NCBI GenBank assembly: GCA_900548615.1
Contig: URKW01000024.1
Coordinates: forward strand, 1-21,572
Source: an uncultured Eubacteriales bacterium
GTDB taxonomy: Bacteria > Bacillota > Clostridia > Oscillospirales > Oscillospiraceae
Direction: 5' to 3'
DNA: 21,572 nucleotides
The notes under the pieces are model-generated. The model saw only the letters and a program-made list of their open reading frames with translations. It made no database searches and had not been told where the DNA came from. The translations under genes were made by a program, and so were the position numbers. Positions 20,241 to 21,572 of the stretch are shown in pieces (the stretch's first letter is position 1; each line of letters starts with the position of its first letter).

Positions 20241-21110
20241 ATGGGATTTTTCAAGCAGCTCAAGGAGGCATGGCTGGCCTCTGTGACATTTGATAAGCTG
20301 GACGACGAGTTTTATGACCAGCTGGAGGAAGCGCTGATCCTGGCCGATATGGGCGTGGAGTCCGCCACCGACGCGGTGGCGAAGCTGCGCAAAAAGGTAA
20401 AGGAGCGGCTGCTGACCCGCGCCGACGAGGTGAAGGACGCGCTGCGGGCCATTCTGGCGGAAAAGCTGGAGGTGGGCGACGCGGCACTGAACCTGTCCAC
20501 CACCCCCAGCATCGTGCTGTTCATCGGCGTCAACGGCGTGGGCAAGACCACGTCCATCGGCAAGCTGGCCGCCCAGCTGAAGGCGGAGGGCAAAAAGGTG
20601 CTGCTGTGCGCCGGCGATACCTTCCGTGCCGCCGCCGCCGACCAGCTGGAGATCTGGGCTGACCGCGCCGGTGTGGACATCATCCGCCAGAACGAGGGCG
20701 CCGACCCCGGCTCCGTGCTGTTCGACGCCCTACAGGCCGCCAAGGCCCGGGGCGTGGACGTGGTGCTGTGCGACACGGCGGGCCGCCTGCACAACAAGCA
20801 GAATCTGATGAACGAACTGGCAAAGCTGCGGAAGATCATCGCCCGGGAATGCCCGGATTCCGTGTGCGAGACGCTGCTGGTGCTGGACGCCACCACCGGC
20901 CAGAACGGCCTGGTGCAGGCCCGCACCTTCAAGGAGACGGCGGGTCTGACCGGCATCATCCTCACCAAGCTGGACGGCACCGCCAAGGGCGGTATCGTGG
21001 TGGCCATCGCCCAGGAATTGCAGGTGCCGGTGAAGTTTGTGGGCGTGGGCGAGGGCATCAACGACCTGAAGCCCTTTGACGCAAAGGAATTCACCGCAGA
21101 CCTGTTCTGA
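20241..21110 (+). CDS. ftsY: Signal recognition particle receptor FtsY
   Basis: 289-residue GTPase that receives ribosomes carrying the signal recognition particle and passes them to the Sec translocon at the membrane. The NG core is complete: helical N domain (1-85), G1 loop GVNGVGKTT (96-104), DTFRAAA (126-132), DTAGR (178-182), TKLDG (242-246), and the closing GVGEGINDLKPFD. The long acidic A domain of the E. coli protein is absent, as usual in Firmicutes; the short N-terminal MGFFKQLKEAW may provide membrane contact. GGAGG lies 5 bases before the ATG. Co-transcribed with smc. Confidence 0.97.
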   Translation: MGFFKQLKEAWLASVTFDKLDDEFYDQLEEALILADMGVESATDAVAKLRKKVKERLLTRADEVKDALRAILAEKLEVGDAALNLSTTPSIVLFIGVNGVGKTTSIGKLAAQLKAEGKKVLLCAGDTFRAAAADQLEIWADRAGVDIIRQNEGADPGSVLFDALQAAKARGVDVVLCDTAGRLHNKQNLMNELAKLRKIIARECPDSVCETLLVLDATTGQNGLVQARTFKETAGLTGIILTKLDGTAKGGIVVAIAQELQVPVKFVGVGEGINDLKPFDAKEFTADLF

Positions 21111-21142
21111 TTTGAAAAACCACCGAAAGGGGAATGATATCC

Positions 21143-21572
21143 GTGACCAGAGCCGATGGAAGACAGTATAACGAATTGCGTGATGTGACCATCACGCCGG
21201 ATTTCAACAAATTTGCCGAGGGCAGCGTGCTGATCCGCTGCGGCGACACGGTGGTGCTGTGCACCGCCTCAGTGGAGGAGCGTGTGCCGCCCCACGTGAA
21301 GCCCGGCTGCGGCTGGGTCACGGCGGAGTACTCCATGCTGCCCCGCGCCAACCGCCAGCGCAGCCGCCGTGATGTGGACAAGCTGAAGCTCAGCAGCCGC
21401 AGCGCGGAAATTCAGCGGCTCATTGGCCGCAGCCTTCGGGCGGCGGTGGATATGCAACTGCTGGGCGAGCGCACCGTCACCATCGACTGTGATGTTCTGC
21501 AGGGCGACGGCGGTACCCGTACCGCCAGCGTCACCGGCGGCTTCGTGGCGCTGGCGCTGGTCATGGTGTTCA
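21143..21572 (+). CDS. rph: Ribonuclease PH, 5' part (cut by window end)
   Basis: First 143 codons of a phosphate-dependent 3'-5' exoribonuclease that trims tRNA 3' ends. The family start xTRADGRQYNELR, the SVLIRCGDTVVLCTASVEE strand and loop, GWVTAEYSMLPRA, EIQRLIGRSLRA and the catalytic-site segment IDCDVLQGDGGTRTAS are all present. The usual GRTxEIQR segment reads SSRSAEIQR here. The GTG start gives the normal N-terminus and has AAAGGGG about 10 bases upstream; an in-frame ATG at 21134 would add three residues but lies too close to the ribosome site. It starts 33 bases after ftsY and is probably in the same operon. The C-terminal part lies outside the window. Confidence 0.93.
   Translation, partial: MTRADGRQYNELRDVTITPDFNKFAEGSVLIRCGDTVVLCTASVEERVPPHVKPGCGWVTAEYSMLPRANRQRSRRDVDKLKLSSRSAEIQRLIGRSLRAAVDMQLLGERTVTIDCDVLQGDGGTRTASVTGGFVALALVMVF

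Noticed and set aside
18113..20263. Open frame of 716 codons antisense to smc
   Set aside because: Shadow of the smc coiled-coil region: Leu/Gln/Gly-rich product, no ribosome site, no family marks.

Overview
This window comes from a high-GC member of the Clostridia, most likely an Oscillospiraceae-type gut bacterium. The reasons are: coding sequences rich in G/C at third positions, clear GGAGG ribosome binding sites, intergenic stretches that are AT-rich by contrast, TTGACA/TATAAT promoters, U-tailed hairpin terminators, and several palindromic intergenic repeats of a type I associate with this group. The assignment is an inference from gene content and style; there is no rRNA or other marker gene for taxonomy. 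There are 16 protein genes (one cut by the right edge), one riboswitch and three candidate small RNAs. I see no CRISPR array, insertion sequence, tRNA or rRNA.

Layout. 1-2500: two tandem minus-strand paralogs for secreted, C-terminally membrane-anchored surface proteins, each with its own promoter and a shared upstream element. 2503-2622: a candidate small RNA (A). 2633-3633: an EamA-type transporter. 3678-3815: palindromic repeats. 3838-7132: a minus-strand operon of a DUF512 radical-SAM protein, der and plsY. 7342-8259: an FMN riboswitch controlling ribU, with a strong terminator. 8279-8508: repeats and small RNA B. 8521-10375: a MarR regulator and a MATE pump with paired operators at the promoter. 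10413-11092: an iron-sulfur flavoprotein. 11093-11320: a large repeat and a two-way terminator. 11329-15852: a polyamine ABC transporter operon (potA, potB, fused potC-potD) ending in a FlK-like thioesterase gene. 15861-16366: a small membrane protein of unknown function. 16430-16548: small RNA C. 16606-21572: smc, ftsY and the 5' part of rph.

Working together. The housekeeping blocks cover ribosome assembly and phospholipid synthesis (der, plsY), chromosome organisation and protein targeting (smc, ftsY), and RNA 3' processing (rph). The accessory blocks are uptake systems (riboflavin, polyamines), efflux (MATE, EamA) and surface proteins.

The most interesting signal is non-coding. Three short intergenic units each consist of a near-consensus promoter, about 85-95 bases without an obvious reading frame, and a terminator hairpin built on the same AAAACCGCCA stem. 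Units B and C are clearly homologous along most of their length, including promoter, 5' hairpin region and terminator loop, and so look like a dispersed small-RNA family. A is a more distant or only similar unit.
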